Assembly: GCF_036013955.1 (NCBI RefSeq) | Contig: NZ_CP107903.1 | Location: forward strand, 7,874,001 to 7,938,000 | Length of the DNA: 64,000 nucleotides | Direction: 5' to 3' | Origin: Streptomyces sp. NBC_00459 | GTDB lineage: Bacteria > Actinomycetota > Actinomycetes > Streptomycetales > Streptomycetaceae | In this document: one piece after another, positions 8,285 to 16,501 of the stretch | How positions within the stretch are numbered: position 1 is the first letter of the stretch | Layout: each line of letters begins with the position of its first letter | Made by a program: the position numbers and the translations under genes | The notes under the pieces: model-generated | What the model was told of the DNA's origin: nothing | Database searches by the model: none | Seen by the model: only the letters and a program-made list of their open reading frames with translations

Positions 8285-9802
8285 GTGGACCCCACCAGGC
8301 CCCCCACCGCACCCCCGGCCATGCCCGCGCACGACGGCATCGGGGCGCGCGCCGACGCGTACGCGACCGCGCCCCTGCTCAACTGCCTGCTCCGGGAAGT
8401 GGCACAACCGGTCCCCGGCTCGGCGGGCGAGTCGCGCGTGTACCGGCTGCCGAGCGGGGAGCGCCTGCTGCGCGTACGCGGAGCGCGGCGGCCCGCGGCG
8501 CCCGAGGTGAACACGGACGGCGGCACCTGGCACCCGGTCGGGCACGCCGAACTCGTCAAGCTCGTGGCCGAGGAACTCCAGGCGCACACCGGCCTGTCCA
8601 ACCCCGAGCTGCCCGCCGAGATGACCGACAGCAGGGACGCGGTCGCCGCACTGCTCACCGCCCGCGACCGGACCACCCCGCCGGACGACCCGTACCGGCG
8701 CTCCGAGCAGTCCCTTCTCACCGGGCACCCCTACCACCCGGCGCCCAAGGCACGCGGCGGCGGCCCCGTCGCGGGCTGGCTGCCGTACGCGCCCGAGGCG
8801 TACGCCGCCTTCCCGCTGGTGCTCCTCGGCGTGCGCGAGGACGCTGTCGTCGAGGAGGGTGACGTGTCCGCGCTCGACGCGTTCGGCACGGCCCCGCCCG
8901 GCTACCGGCTGCTGCCCGCCCACCCCTGGCAGCTCGACCTCGTCGGCCCGAGCCTGACGGACGCCTTCGCGGACGGACGGCTGATCCGGCTCGGCACGAC
9001 CACGTTCGACACCTGGCCCACGGCGGCGATCCGCACGCTGTACGCGCCCGAGCGCGATCTCTTCGTCAAGTTCAGCCTCGACGTCCGCATCACCAACGAC
9101 GTACGCCGACTCTGGCGCCACGACCTGCTGAAGCTGCGCGACACCGACAGCGCGGTGACCGCCGCAGCTGCCCGGACCTCCGGCGCCTGGCTGAGCGACC
9201 GCGGCTACCGCACCGCCGGCTTCGCCTTCGAGGAGCTGGCGGTCCTGGTCCGTGACGGCCTGCGCGACCACGTCGTACCGGGCGCCACCCCGCTGCTCGC
9301 CGCCGCGCTGGTCGAGGGCTTCGACGGCAACCCGCTCGACGGGCTCGCCGACCCGGCCGCCTGGTGGACGGCGTATCTGCGCTGTGCCGTGCCACCGGTC
9401 GTCGAACTGTTCGCACGGCACGGCGTCGTCATCGAGGCCCACCTCCAGAACTGCCTGATCGCGGTCGACGCTCACGGAACCCCCGTACAGGCCCTGTACC
9501 GGGACGCGGAGGGCGTGAAGCTGCTGCCGGAGGTGACGCGGGCGGCGGGCTGGGAACGGCTCGTGTACTGCCTGGTCGTCAACCACCTCACGGAGGTCGC
9601 GGAGGTGCTGCGGGAACGCCACCCGGGCTTCGACCCCTGGCAGGCCGTACGCCGGGAGCTGTCCCGCCACGACCTCCCCGAGGCCGCCGCACTCCTCGCC
9701 TCGCCCACCCTGCCAGGCAAGACCAACCTGCTGCTGCGCTGGACCGGCGCGGACGGGGCGGACGCCCGCTATCTGCCGCTGCGGAATCCGCTGGCGGGGT
9801 GA
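8285..9802 (+). CDS. NIS siderophore synthetase, IucA/IucC family (second copy)
   Basis: 505 residues from GTG 8285, preceded by GAGGGAAC. Same family as its divergent neighbour but distant in sequence. Visible are GHPYHPAPKARGG (nucleotide loop), LPAHPWQLDL, VKFSLDVRITNDVRR and EAHLQNCLIAVDAHGTPVQALYRDAEG. Two different NIS synthetases head to head usually mean sequential condensations on a citrate-like core or an alpha-hydroxy acid. No amine-modifying monooxygenase/acyltransferase pair (desBC-like) lies nearby, so the amine may come from elsewhere. No DmdR/IdeR iron box was seen in the 82-bp intergenic region. Confidence 0.9.
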   Translation: MDPTRPPTAPPAMPAHDGIGARADAYATAPLLNCLLREVAQPVPGSAGESRVYRLPSGERLLRVRGARRPAAPEVNTDGGTWHPVGHAELVKLVAEELQAHTGLSNPELPAEMTDSRDAVAALLTARDRTTPPDDPYRRSEQSLLTGHPYHPAPKARGGGPVAGWLPYAPEAYAAFPLVLLGVREDAVVEEGDVSALDAFGTAPPGYRLLPAHPWQLDLVGPSLTDAFADGRLIRLGTTTFDTWPTAAIRTLYAPERDLFVKFSLDVRITNDVRRLWRHDLLKLRDTDSAVTAAAARTSGAWLSDRGYRTAGFAFEELAVLVRDGLRDHVVPGATPLLAAALVEGFDGNPLDGLADPAAWWTAYLRCAVPPVVELFARHGVVIEAHLQNCLIAVDAHGTPVQALYRDAEGVKLLPEVTRAAGWERLVYCLVVNHLTEVAEVLRERHPGFDPWQAVRRELSRHDLPEAAALLASPTLPGKTNLLLRWTGADGADARYLPLRNPLAG

Positions 9803-9927
9803 ACGGGCGGGGTGAGGGGAACCGTTCCGGACCCGGTGACGTCATGAGCGAGACATCTAGACTGATGGCCGGTATTGGGGAGACTTGCGGCTGATTGTGG
9901 CCGCTCGACGAGGGGGATGGGGGAGTC

Positions 9928-12159
9928 ATGAAACCGCTCGGAGCAGGTGATCCCGCCTCTGTCGGAGACGGCAGGTACCGGCTGGTCGGACGGCTCGGCC
10001 AGGGCGGAATGGGCGTCGTCTACTTCGGCCGGTCGCGGTCGGGCCGGGCGGTGGCCGTCAAGGTCGTACGGCCCGAACTGAGCACGGAACCGGGCTTCCG
10101 GCGCAGATTCGCCGACGAGGTGGCCGCGGCCCGCCGCGTCGGCGGCTTCCACACCGCGCCGGTCGTGGACGCGGACCCTGAGGGCGAGCCGGCCTGGCTG
10201 GTGACGGCCTACGTGCCCGGCCCCACGTTGCGGGACGTGCTCGACCAGGTGGGCCCCCTTCCAGAGGACACGCTCACCGTGCTGGCCGCCGGTCTCGCCG
10301 AGGCGCTGGCAGCCATCCATCAGGCCGGGGTCATCCACCGCGACCTGAAACCCGCCAACATCATCGTCGCGGAGGACGGCCCCCGGGTCATCGACTTCGG
10401 CATCGCGCGGGCCCTCGACGGTACGGCCCTCACCCAGACCGGGTTCCAGATCGGCACGCTCGGCTTCCTCGCGCCGGAGCAGCTCACCGGCGGCACGCTC
10501 ACTCCCGCGGTGGACATGTTCGCCCTGGGCGTGGTGCTCAGCCAGGCGGCGGGCCGCGCTCCCTTCGGCGACGGGGCGTCGGCCGCCTGGCCCTACCGCG
10601 TCGTCCACGAACAGCCGGACCTCACGGACGTGCCCGACCTGCTGCGCGGACTGGTCGCGGCCTGTCTGGCCAAGGACCCGCTCGACCGCCCCGGCCCGTC
10701 GGAGTTCCTCGACCAGCTCACGGTCCGGCATCCGGCGGACGAGTGGCTGCCCGCCGAGGCGACCGCGCTCCTGCGCAGACAGGCCCCTGCCGCGCACCTT
10801 GCGGCGGCGGACCGCCCGTCGGCCGTGCCCACCGATCCGCGTACGGCGGTGTCCGGTCCGCCGCCGGTCGCTGATGGACAGGCCCTGGCCACCGATCCAC
10901 GCACGACGGTGGCCGTGTCGCCGCCGGTCGTTGATGGATGGGCTCCGGCCAGTGACCAGCGTGCGACGGTGGCCGCGCCCCCGCCGGTCGCCGACGGGCA
11001 GCCTCTGGGCACCGACCCGCGCCCTGCCACGCCCACCCCGTCGGCGTCTGCCGAGGACCGGGCCGTGGCCTCCTACCCCGCGACCGTCCAGTCGCCGCCC
11101 GGCCCCGGCTTCGGGCCCCCGCCGGTCCTCGAACCCGCGCCCGTCCCGCCCGGCGGTGCCGGACCGATGGGCGGCGCCGGGGTCCGGCGCGGGCGCCGAC
11201 GGACGGTCACGGTAGCGGTGCTGGTCGCGGCGGCCGTCGCGGGGCTGCTCGTGTGGCAGCCCTGGAATGGTTCCGGCGCGCCCGGAGCCGACAAGGCCGG
11301 CGGAGCCTCGCCGTCGCCCCGGCGATCGACCCCCGCCGCGTTCACCGACGACGCGCTGCTGGTCCGGCTGGACACGGACCCCGGATCGTCGGAATGCCAC
11401 AGCGTGATCGGCCGCCGCGACTCCACGACGGACAACCCCGAACGGCTGATCGACGGGACCTGCGACGCCCTCCCGCAGTGGTCCCCCGACCATGAGTCGT
11501 TCGCGTTCACCCGCAAGACGGCGGAAGGGTCGGCCGTGTGGACGGCGAACGCGGACGGCAGCGACGTCCGCCGGATCGGCGCCATCTCGGGCGGCCGGGT
11601 CTCCTGGTCCCCGGACGGCGAGCGACTGGCCGTCCTGCGCCGCGACGAGGACGGTGTGCAGCAGTTGTTCGCCGTGAACGTCTCGGACGGCTCCGCGCAG
11701 CAACTGACCACCGGCACCGGGAAGGTGGACGACCCGGCCTGGTCCCCCAACGGCAAGCTCATCGCCGTCTGCCTGCAGAAGACGTCGGGCTGGCAGGTCC
11801 ACTTCGTCGATCCGGCAAAGCCGGGCGCCGAACCCGTGCAGGTGACCCACCAGTCCCGGCGGGCGCTGGACCCTGTCTGGTCCCCGGACGGCCGCCACCT
11901 CGCGTACACCGCCGGCGCACCCGGCGAGGGCACGGGGGGAGACATCCACATCACCAGGACCGACGGCAGCGACGACAGGGCACTGGTGCGGACGGCCGCG
12001 CAGGAGATGGACCCGGTCTGGTCACCGGACGGCAAGTGGGTGGCCTTCGTCCGGGGGCCCTTCGACCGGCCGGCGATCTGGGCGATCCGCGCGGACGGCA
12101 CGGGCGCCCGCAAGCTCACCACCGGCAGCACACCGGAGGGGCATCCTTCCTGGGCCTGA
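9928..12159 (+). CDS. Transmembrane Ser/Thr protein kinase with TolB-like beta-propeller
   Basis: 743 residues. The N-terminal Hanks-type kinase domain is complete: GQGGMGVVYFG loop (residues 24-34), VAVK lysine 45, HRDLKPANI catalytic loop around 134, DFG and APEQL. A Pro-rich linker with three 20-residue tandem repeats (about 302-361) leads to one membrane helix (TVTVAVLVAAAVAGLLVW, about 427-446). The outer C-terminal domain carries repeated WSPDG/WSPNG blades of a PD40/TolB beta-propeller. A cytoplasmic kinase is thus coupled to an extracellular sensor. ATG 9928 was chosen over the upstream GTG 9895 because kinase homologues start near it and GGGGGAG precedes it. Ligand and targets are unknown. 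Confidence 0.9.
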   Translation: MKPLGAGDPASVGDGRYRLVGRLGQGGMGVVYFGRSRSGRAVAVKVVRPELSTEPGFRRRFADEVAAARRVGGFHTAPVVDADPEGEPAWLVTAYVPGPTLRDVLDQVGPLPEDTLTVLAAGLAEALAAIHQAGVIHRDLKPANIIVAEDGPRVIDFGIARALDGTALTQTGFQIGTLGFLAPEQLTGGTLTPAVDMFALGVVLSQAAGRAPFGDGASAAWPYRVVHEQPDLTDVPDLLRGLVAACLAKDPLDRPGPSEFLDQLTVRHPADEWLPAEATALLRRQAPAAHLAAADRPSAVPTDPRTAVSGPPPVADGQALATDPRTTVAVSPPVVDGWAPASDQRATVAAPPPVADGQPLGTDPRPATPTPSASAEDRAVASYPATVQSPPGPGFGPPPVLEPAPVPPGGAGPMGGAGVRRGRRRTVTVAVLVAAAVAGLLVWQPWNGSGAPGADKAGGASPSPRRSTPAAFTDDALLVRLDTDPGSSECHSVIGRRDSTTDNPERLIDGTCDALPQWSPDHESFAFTRKTAEGSAVWTANADGSDVRRIGAISGGRVSWSPDGERLAVLRRDEDGVQQLFAVNVSDGSAQQLTTGTGKVDDPAWSPNGKLIAVCLQKTSGWQVHFVDPAKPGAEPVQVTHQSRRALDPVWSPDGRHLAYTAGAPGEGTGGDIHITRTDGSDDRALVRTAAQEMDPVWSPDGKWVAFVRGPFDRPAIWAIRADGTGARKLTTGSTPEGHPSWA
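10831..11010 (+). repeat. Three 60-bp in-frame tandem repeats in the kinase linker
   Basis: Units start at 10831, 10891 and 10951, each encoding about 20 residues of the form (T/S)D-x-R-(T/A)-x-V-x-x-(P/S)-PPV-x-DG, with a partial fourth unit after 11011. They lie in the linker just before the membrane helix, so changes in copy number would alter the distance between kinase and membrane. Confidence 0.85.
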
Positions 12160-12203
12160 GAAATGCCGTACCGGCTGTCACACCTGATCACTATGCTCAC
12201 GGC

Positions 12204-13115
12204 ATGAGAGAGGTCACGGCAACCCGCTACGTCGAGCCCCTGAGATCAGGCGGTTCCGTTCCGGCGGTGGTCGAGGCCGACGACCTCGGCACCTACGTCG
12301 TGAAGTTCACCGGCTCGGCGCAGGGCCGCAAAGCGCTGGTCGCCGAAGTGATCGTCGGAGAGCTGGCTCGCGCCCTGGGACTGCGCTTCCCCGAGCTGGT
12401 GCTCGTGCACTTCGACCCCGAGATCGCCGACGAGGAACCCCACCAGGAAGTACGGGACCTGCACAGCGCCAGCGCCGGCCTGAACCTCGGCATGGACCAT
12501 CTGCCGGGCGCGCGGGACTTCACCCCGGAGGTGGCCGCGCGCTGCACGGTCGACCCGCTGGAGGCCGGGAAGGTCATCTGGCTCGACGCGCTGACCGCCA
12601 ACGTGGACCGTACGGTCCACAGCTCCAACCTGATGATCTGGCCGACGCTCGGCATCGCGCCCCCGCGCCTGTGGCTCATCGACCACGGCGCCGCCCTCGT
12701 CTTCCACCACCGCTGGGACGGCGCCGACCCCACCAAGGCCTACGACTTCCGCCACCACGCCCTCGGCCACTACACCCCGGACACCCGGGCCGCCGACGCC
12801 GAACTGGCTCCCCGGGTGACCGAGGACCTGCTGCGCGGCATCGCGGCCGAGGTACCGGACGCCTGGCTGGCCGGCGAACCGGGCTTCGCGACACCGGACG
12901 ACGTCAGGGACGCGTACGTCGGTTACCTGCACGCACGCGTGCGGGCCTCGGCCGCCTGGCTGCCCACCGACTTCCCCACCCGGGAGGAACTCGCCGCCGA
13001 GGAGGCCCTCCGGGCGGCGAAGACACAGCGAGGCCGCCCGAGTTGGCTCAAGCGGGTCCCGGACCTGCACGGCAGGCCGGCGGCGGAACAGGATTGGTCG
13101 GTGCATCTCGGATGA
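12204..13115 (+). CDS. HipA-like kinase family protein
   Basis: 303 residues of the 'HipA family kinase' group, related to the C-terminal kinase fold of toxin HipA but without an adjacent HipB antitoxin. Seen: VVKFTGSAQGRKALVAEVIVGELARALGL (a P-loop-like region and the lysine of the fold), then DALTANVDRTVHSSNLMI (catalytic Asn/Asp region) and LWLIDHGAAL, equivalent to the metal-binding DFD/DHG. It overlaps the SelW-like gene by ATGA, so the two are translationally coupled. The substrate is unknown. Lacking a HipB partner, it is unlikely to be a classical toxin. Confidence 0.8.
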   Translation: MREVTATRYVEPLRSGGSVPAVVEADDLGTYVVKFTGSAQGRKALVAEVIVGELARALGLRFPELVLVHFDPEIADEEPHQEVRDLHSASAGLNLGMDHLPGARDFTPEVAARCTVDPLEAGKVIWLDALTANVDRTVHSSNLMIWPTLGIAPPRLWLIDHGAALVFHHRWDGADPTKAYDFRHHALGHYTPDTRAADAELAPRVTEDLLRGIAAEVPDAWLAGEPGFATPDDVRDAYVGYLHARVRASAAWLPTDFPTREELAAEEALRAAKTQRGRPSWLKRVPDLHGRPAAEQDWSVHLG

Positions 13116-13399
13116 GCCCCCACGCCCCCGTCGTACAGATCGAGTACTGCACCCAGTGCCGTTGGCTGCCCCGTGCGGCCTGGCTGGCACAGGAGCTGCT
13201 CACCACCTTCGAGACGGAGCTCGGCGAGCTGTCGCTCAAGCCCGGCACCGGCGGTGTGTTCGTCGTCCGCGTCGACGACGAGGTGATCTGGGACCGCAAG
13301 GAACAGGGTTTCCCGGAGCCCACGGCCGTGAAGCAGGCAGTACGCGACCGAGTGGCCCCGGGAAGGTCCCTGGGCCACTCGGACAAGGCGGATTCCTAG
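13112..13399 (+). CDS. SelT/SelW/SelH-family redox protein (Cys version)
   Basis: 95-residue thioredoxin-fold protein of the Rdx type. The CxxC motif is CTQC in VQIEYCTQCRWLPRAAWLAQELL, where eukaryotic relatives have selenocysteine; the C-terminal GGVFVVRVDDEVIWDRKEQGFPEP is the family signature. A small cytoplasmic thiol-disulfide protein is predicted. It overlaps the HipA-like gene by 4 bases (ATGA) and is convergent with aceB. The last 50 bases of the frame contain a hairpin that looks like a terminator. Confidence 0.88.
   Translation: MSPHAPVVQIEYCTQCRWLPRAAWLAQELLTTFETELGELSLKPGTGGVFVVRVDDEVIWDRKEQGFPEPTAVKQAVRDRVAPGRSLGHSDKADS
13350..13380. terminator. Hairpin inside the 3' end of the SelW-like gene
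   Basis: GAGTGGCCC (13350-13358) pairs with GGGCCACTC (13372-13380). After one mismatch the stem continues with GGGA/TCCC and a 3-nt loop. It lies 19 bases before the SelW-like stop codon and 32 bases from the opposing aceB stop, so it may end both transcripts. Confidence 0.5.
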
Positions 13400-13411
13400 A
13401 AGACCAGCGGG

Positions 13412-15043
13412 TCAGCCCTTGAGCTGCTCGTACGCCGGCAGGGTCAGGAAGTCCGCGTAGTCGTCGTCGAGGGCGACGGTGAGGAGCAGGTCGTGGGCCT
13501 GCTGCCAGTGGCCGGCCGCGAAGGCCTCCTCGCCGATCTCGGCGCGGATGTCGGCGAGTTCCTCGGCGGCGACCTTGCGGGCGAGCTCGGGCGTGGCCTT
13601 CACCGTGCTCCCGGCGTGCTCGAACTCGACGCCCGCGTTGATCCACTGCCAGATCTGCGAGCGGGAGATCTCGGCGGTGGCCGCGTCCTCCATGAGGTTG
13701 AAGATGGCGACCGCGCCGAGCCCGCGCAGCCACGCCTCGATGTAACGGATGCCGACCTGCACGGCGTTGACCAGTCCGTTGTACGTCGGACTGGCCTTGA
13801 GCGAGTCGACGGCGATCAGGTCGGCGGCCTCGACGTGGACGTCCTCGCGCAGGCGGTCCTTCTGGTTCGGCCGGTCGCCGAGGACCGCGTCGAAGGAGGC
13901 CATGGCGATCGGGACGAGGTCGGGGTGGGCGACCCAGGAGCCGTCGAAACCGTCACCGGCCTCACGGTCCTTGTCGGCCTTGACCTTCTCGAAGGCGACC
14001 TTGTTGACCTCTTCGTCACGCCGGGACGGGATGAACGCGGCCATGCCGCCGATCGCGTGCGCGCCGCGCTTGTGGCAGGTGCGGACGAGGAGTTCGGTGT
14101 AGGCGCGCATGAACGGGGCTGTCATCGTCACGGCGTTGCGGTCCGGGAGGACGAACTTGGCGCCGCCGTCACGGAAGTTCTTGACGATGGAGAACAGGTA
14201 GTCCCAGCGGCCGGCGTTCAACCCCGAGGCGTGGTCGCGGAGTTCGTAGAGGATCTCCTCCATCTCGTACGCGGCCGTGATCGTCTCGATGAGGACGGTC
14301 GCGCGGACGGTGCCCTGCGGGATACCGACGTAGTCCTGCGCGAAGACGAACACGTCGTTCCACAGGCGGGCTTCGAGGTGCGACTCGGTCTTGGGGAGAT
14401 AGAAGTACGGCCCCTTGCCGAGGTCGATGAGCCGCTGCGCGTTGTGGAAGAAGTAGAGGCCGAAGTCGACGAGGGCGCCGGGGACCTGCTGCCCGTCGAC
14501 CTGGAGGTGGCGCTCGCCCAGGTGCCAGCCGCGGGGGCGCATGACGACGGTCGCGAGTTCGGCATCGGCCTTGAGGGCGTACGACTTGCCGCTCTTCGGG
14601 TCGGTGAAGTCGATGTTCCGGGTGTACGCGTCGGCGAGGTTGACCTGACCGAGGACCACGTTCTCCCAGGTCGGCGCGGAGGCGTCCTCGAAGTCCGCGA
14701 GCCAGACCCTGGCGCCCGAGTTGAGGGCGTTGATCGTCATCTTGCGGTCGGTCGGGCCGGTGATCTCGACGCGCCGGTCGTTCAGGGCCGCGGGGGACGG
14801 GGCGACCCGCCAGGAGTCGTCGGCGCGGATCGCGGCCGTCTCGGGAAGGAAGTCGAGGGTCGAGGTGCGGGCGATCTCCGCGCGGCGCTCCGCACGGCGC
14901 GCGAGAAGCTCGTCACGCCGGGGTGTGAACCGCCGGTGCAGCTCGGCCACGAAGGCCAGCGCCGCGTCGGTGAGCACCTCCTCCTGCCGGGGCAGGGGCT
15001 CGGCGTCGACGATGGCCAGCGGGGACGGCGCTGGTGCGGACAT
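13412..15043 (-). CDS. aceB: Malate synthase A
   Basis: 543 residues, the normal length of type A malate synthase, which joins glyoxylate and acetyl-CoA to malate. Diagnostic segments: TINALNSGARVWLADFEDASAPTWENVVLGQ, RPRGWHLGERHLQVDG, GTVRATVLIETI (acetyl-CoA/Mg region), FVLPDRNAVTMTAPFMRAYTELLV and GGMAAFIP. Standing next to allantoinase/allantoicase genes, its job is probably to use the glyoxylate released from purine breakdown rather than a glyoxylate shunt; no isocitrate lyase gene is nearby. A TTCC-N7-GGAA site shared with the allantoin genes lies about 90 bp upstream of the start. Confidence 0.96.
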   Translation of the reverse strand: MSAPAPSPLAIVDAEPLPRQEEVLTDAALAFVAELHRRFTPRRDELLARRAERRAEIARTSTLDFLPETAAIRADDSWRVAPSPAALNDRRVEITGPTDRKMTINALNSGARVWLADFEDASAPTWENVVLGQVNLADAYTRNIDFTDPKSGKSYALKADAELATVVMRPRGWHLGERHLQVDGQQVPGALVDFGLYFFHNAQRLIDLGKGPYFYLPKTESHLEARLWNDVFVFAQDYVGIPQGTVRATVLIETITAAYEMEEILYELRDHASGLNAGRWDYLFSIVKNFRDGGAKFVLPDRNAVTMTAPFMRAYTELLVRTCHKRGAHAIGGMAAFIPSRRDEEVNKVAFEKVKADKDREAGDGFDGSWVAHPDLVPIAMASFDAVLGDRPNQKDRLREDVHVEAADLIAVDSLKASPTYNGLVNAVQVGIRYIEAWLRGLGAVAIFNLMEDAATAEISRSQIWQWINAGVEFEHAGSTVKATPELARKVAAEELADIRAEIGEEAFAAGHWQQAHDLLLTVALDDDYADFLTLPAYEQLKG

Positions 15044-15125
15044 GAGCGGTCACTTCCTTCAGCGGGACTGATGTGAGCTGCTGTGAGCTGCTTGGGACGG
15101 ATGTTTCTGATCAGTGGATGCTAGT

Positions 15126-15140
15126 TTCCTCATCGTGGAA
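15126..15140. promoter_or_regulatory. TTCC-N7-GGAA operator upstream of aceB
   Basis: TTCC TCATCGT GGAA, with flanking T before and G after. The same form occurs twice in the IclR/allantoinase intergenic region (17410 and 17529), each with CGT or TGT before GGAA. It is a likely binding site for the IclR-family (AllR-type) regulator at 16502. Confidence 0.7.
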
Positions 15141-15185
15141 GTTCAATAATTTGTTGACGTCGAGATTCTTCGTGGCGAGCAGCCC

Positions 15186-15785
15186 TCACGTCAGATGGTC
15201 CAGGTCGGCGGGCGTGTCGATGTCGTACGGCTGCCCCACGTCGCCGCACTCGACGAGTGCGATCGCGTCGGAGTGGACCTTGAGGTAGTCACGGGCGCCA
15301 CGGTCACCGACCGCCGCCGCCGCGACGCCCGTCCAGTGGGCGGCGCCGAACAGCACGGGATGCCCGCGTGTTCCGCCGTACGAGGCCGCCGCCAGGGACG
15401 CCTCGGAGACGTACGCGGCGAGGACGCGGGCCATGGCCTCCGGTCCGATGCCCGGTTGGTCGACGAGCGAGACGAGGGCCGCGCGGGCCCCTGTGCCGCG
15501 CAGGGACGTCAGCCCGGCCCGCAGCGAGGACCCCATGCCCTCCGCCCACTCCGGGTTGTCCACCAGGACGCACCCGGGCAGCTCCGCCCGTTTCCGCACG
15601 TCGTCGGACTGCGCCCCGAGGACGACATGGACCGGGGTGCAGCCCGCCGCGCGCAGGGCTTCGGCCGCGCGTTCGACGAGGAGGTGTCCACGGTGTTCGA
15701 GCAGGGCCTTGGGTCGCCCACCGAGCCGTCGCCCTCCGCCTGCCGCGAGCAGCAGCCCCGCCACCTGGTCCGGTTTCTCCGTCAT
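15186..15785 (-). CDS. MobA-like nucleotidyltransferase
   Basis: 199 residues of the NTP-transferase (MobA/MocA) fold: nucleotide-binding LLLAAGGGRRLGGRPKAL near the N-terminus, the metal-binding Asp in SLVDQPGI, and YDIDTPADLDHL at the C-terminus, typical of molybdenum-cofactor cytidylyl- or guanylyltransferases. It lies between aceB and the IclR regulator in the allantoin module, where a molybdenum-enzyme (xanthine dehydrogenase) maturation role is plausible; no such dehydrogenase is in the window. ATG 15785 has AGGAGG immediately upstream, with unusually short spacing. Confidence 0.85.
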   Translation of the reverse strand: MTEKPDQVAGLLLAAGGGRRLGGRPKALLEHRGHLLVERAAEALRAAGCTPVHVVLGAQSDDVRKRAELPGCVLVDNPEWAEGMGSSLRAGLTSLRGTGARAALVSLVDQPGIGPEAMARVLAAYVSEASLAAASYGGTRGHPVLFGAAHWTGVAAAAVGDRGARDYLKVHSDAIALVECGDVGQPYDIDTPADLDHLT

Positions 15786-15820
15786 GCCTCCTGCATACCC
15801 GACCCGGAGCCCGGACCGGC

Positions 15821-15860
15821 GGTGTTCATCGGCGTTCATTGACGTTCATTGACGTTCATG
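15821..15860. repeat. Four 10-bp repeats of (G)NCGTTCAT(T)
   Basis: GGTGTTCATC, GGCGTTCATT, GACGTTCATT and GACGTTCATG stand directly in tandem. They are centred 55 bp upstream of the nucleotidyltransferase start and 144 bp upstream of the small gene at 15984. One helical turn per unit puts every copy on the same DNA face, as in a multi-site regulator target. Confidence 0.7.
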
Positions 15861-15983
15861 GGCTGAATTTCGGTCTGTGGTGTGGCGCCTGTCGCACGGG
15901 TGGCGTTTACTGTCCCGCGTCCCCGGCGCCCGACCAGTGCGACGGGGGCGTGCGGGACGCGCGTGGGGGCCGGTGGGGGAGCT

Positions 15984-16298
15984 GTGTTGCGGAGCTTGGG
16001 ACAGAGGTCGGTGACCGGCAGCGACGAGGATCCGAGAGTGGCGGAGTTGCGGACCGCGGTGTCCCGGCTGCGCCGCGAACTCGCCGCGCATCCGGCCGAG
16101 TTCCCCGACCGTGGCATCGCCGAGGACGAACTGGCCTGCCTGGCCGCGATGACGATCACCGGCAGCCCCGAAATCCCGCGCCTGCGCCGCTCGTTGCTCC
16201 TGATCGCCGGCGCGATCGGCTCGGTCAGCGCACTGGCCCGAGGGCTGTCGGACGTCCGCGCGGCGGTGGAGCTGTTCGGGAGTCCACCGCGCCGCTAG
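15984..16298 (+). CDS. DUF5955-type small hypothetical protein
   Basis: About 104 residues. A charged N-terminal helix (DEDPRVAELRTAVSRLRRELAAH) is followed by AEDELACLAAM and a helical C-terminus SLLLIAGAIGSVSALARGLSDVRAAVELFG. It resembles a Streptomyces-specific family (DUF5955 by recollection). GTG 15984 follows GGGGGAGCT at good spacing; GTG 16011 in the same frame (after AGAGG) is the alternative. All-helical and probably cytoplasmic. Function unknown. Confidence 0.65.
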   Translation: MLRSLGQRSVTGSDEDPRVAELRTAVSRLRRELAAHPAEFPDRGIAEDELACLAAMTITGSPEIPRLRRSLLLIAGAIGSVSALARGLSDVRAAVELFGSPPRR

Positions 16299-16501
16299 GG
16301 CCTTTCCGGCGGATGGGGTCTGAGAGCGGCTGATGTCGCCGCGGCCCGGTGGCTCCGGCGCGGTCCCCCAGGACGGGCCGTACGTTCTCCGCCCGGGCGC
16401 GGGGTGAATGGTCCCGGGGGCGGTGAGGGCCGACCCCGCCCGACCGGTGGAGCCGCGTCGCACCGGACTTCTCCGGTCCGCCGCCGGTCGACGGCCGGAA
16501 G

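Noticed and set aside
7181..9670. 829-codon minus-strand frame across both NIS synthetases
   Set aside because: It crosses the divergent promoter and overlaps two clear genes in other frames; composition is typical of a GC-rich shadow frame.
12204..13115. HipAB toxin-antitoxin system
   Set aside because: No HipB-like helix-turn-helix gene lies next to it; the neighbour is a SelW-type redox protein.
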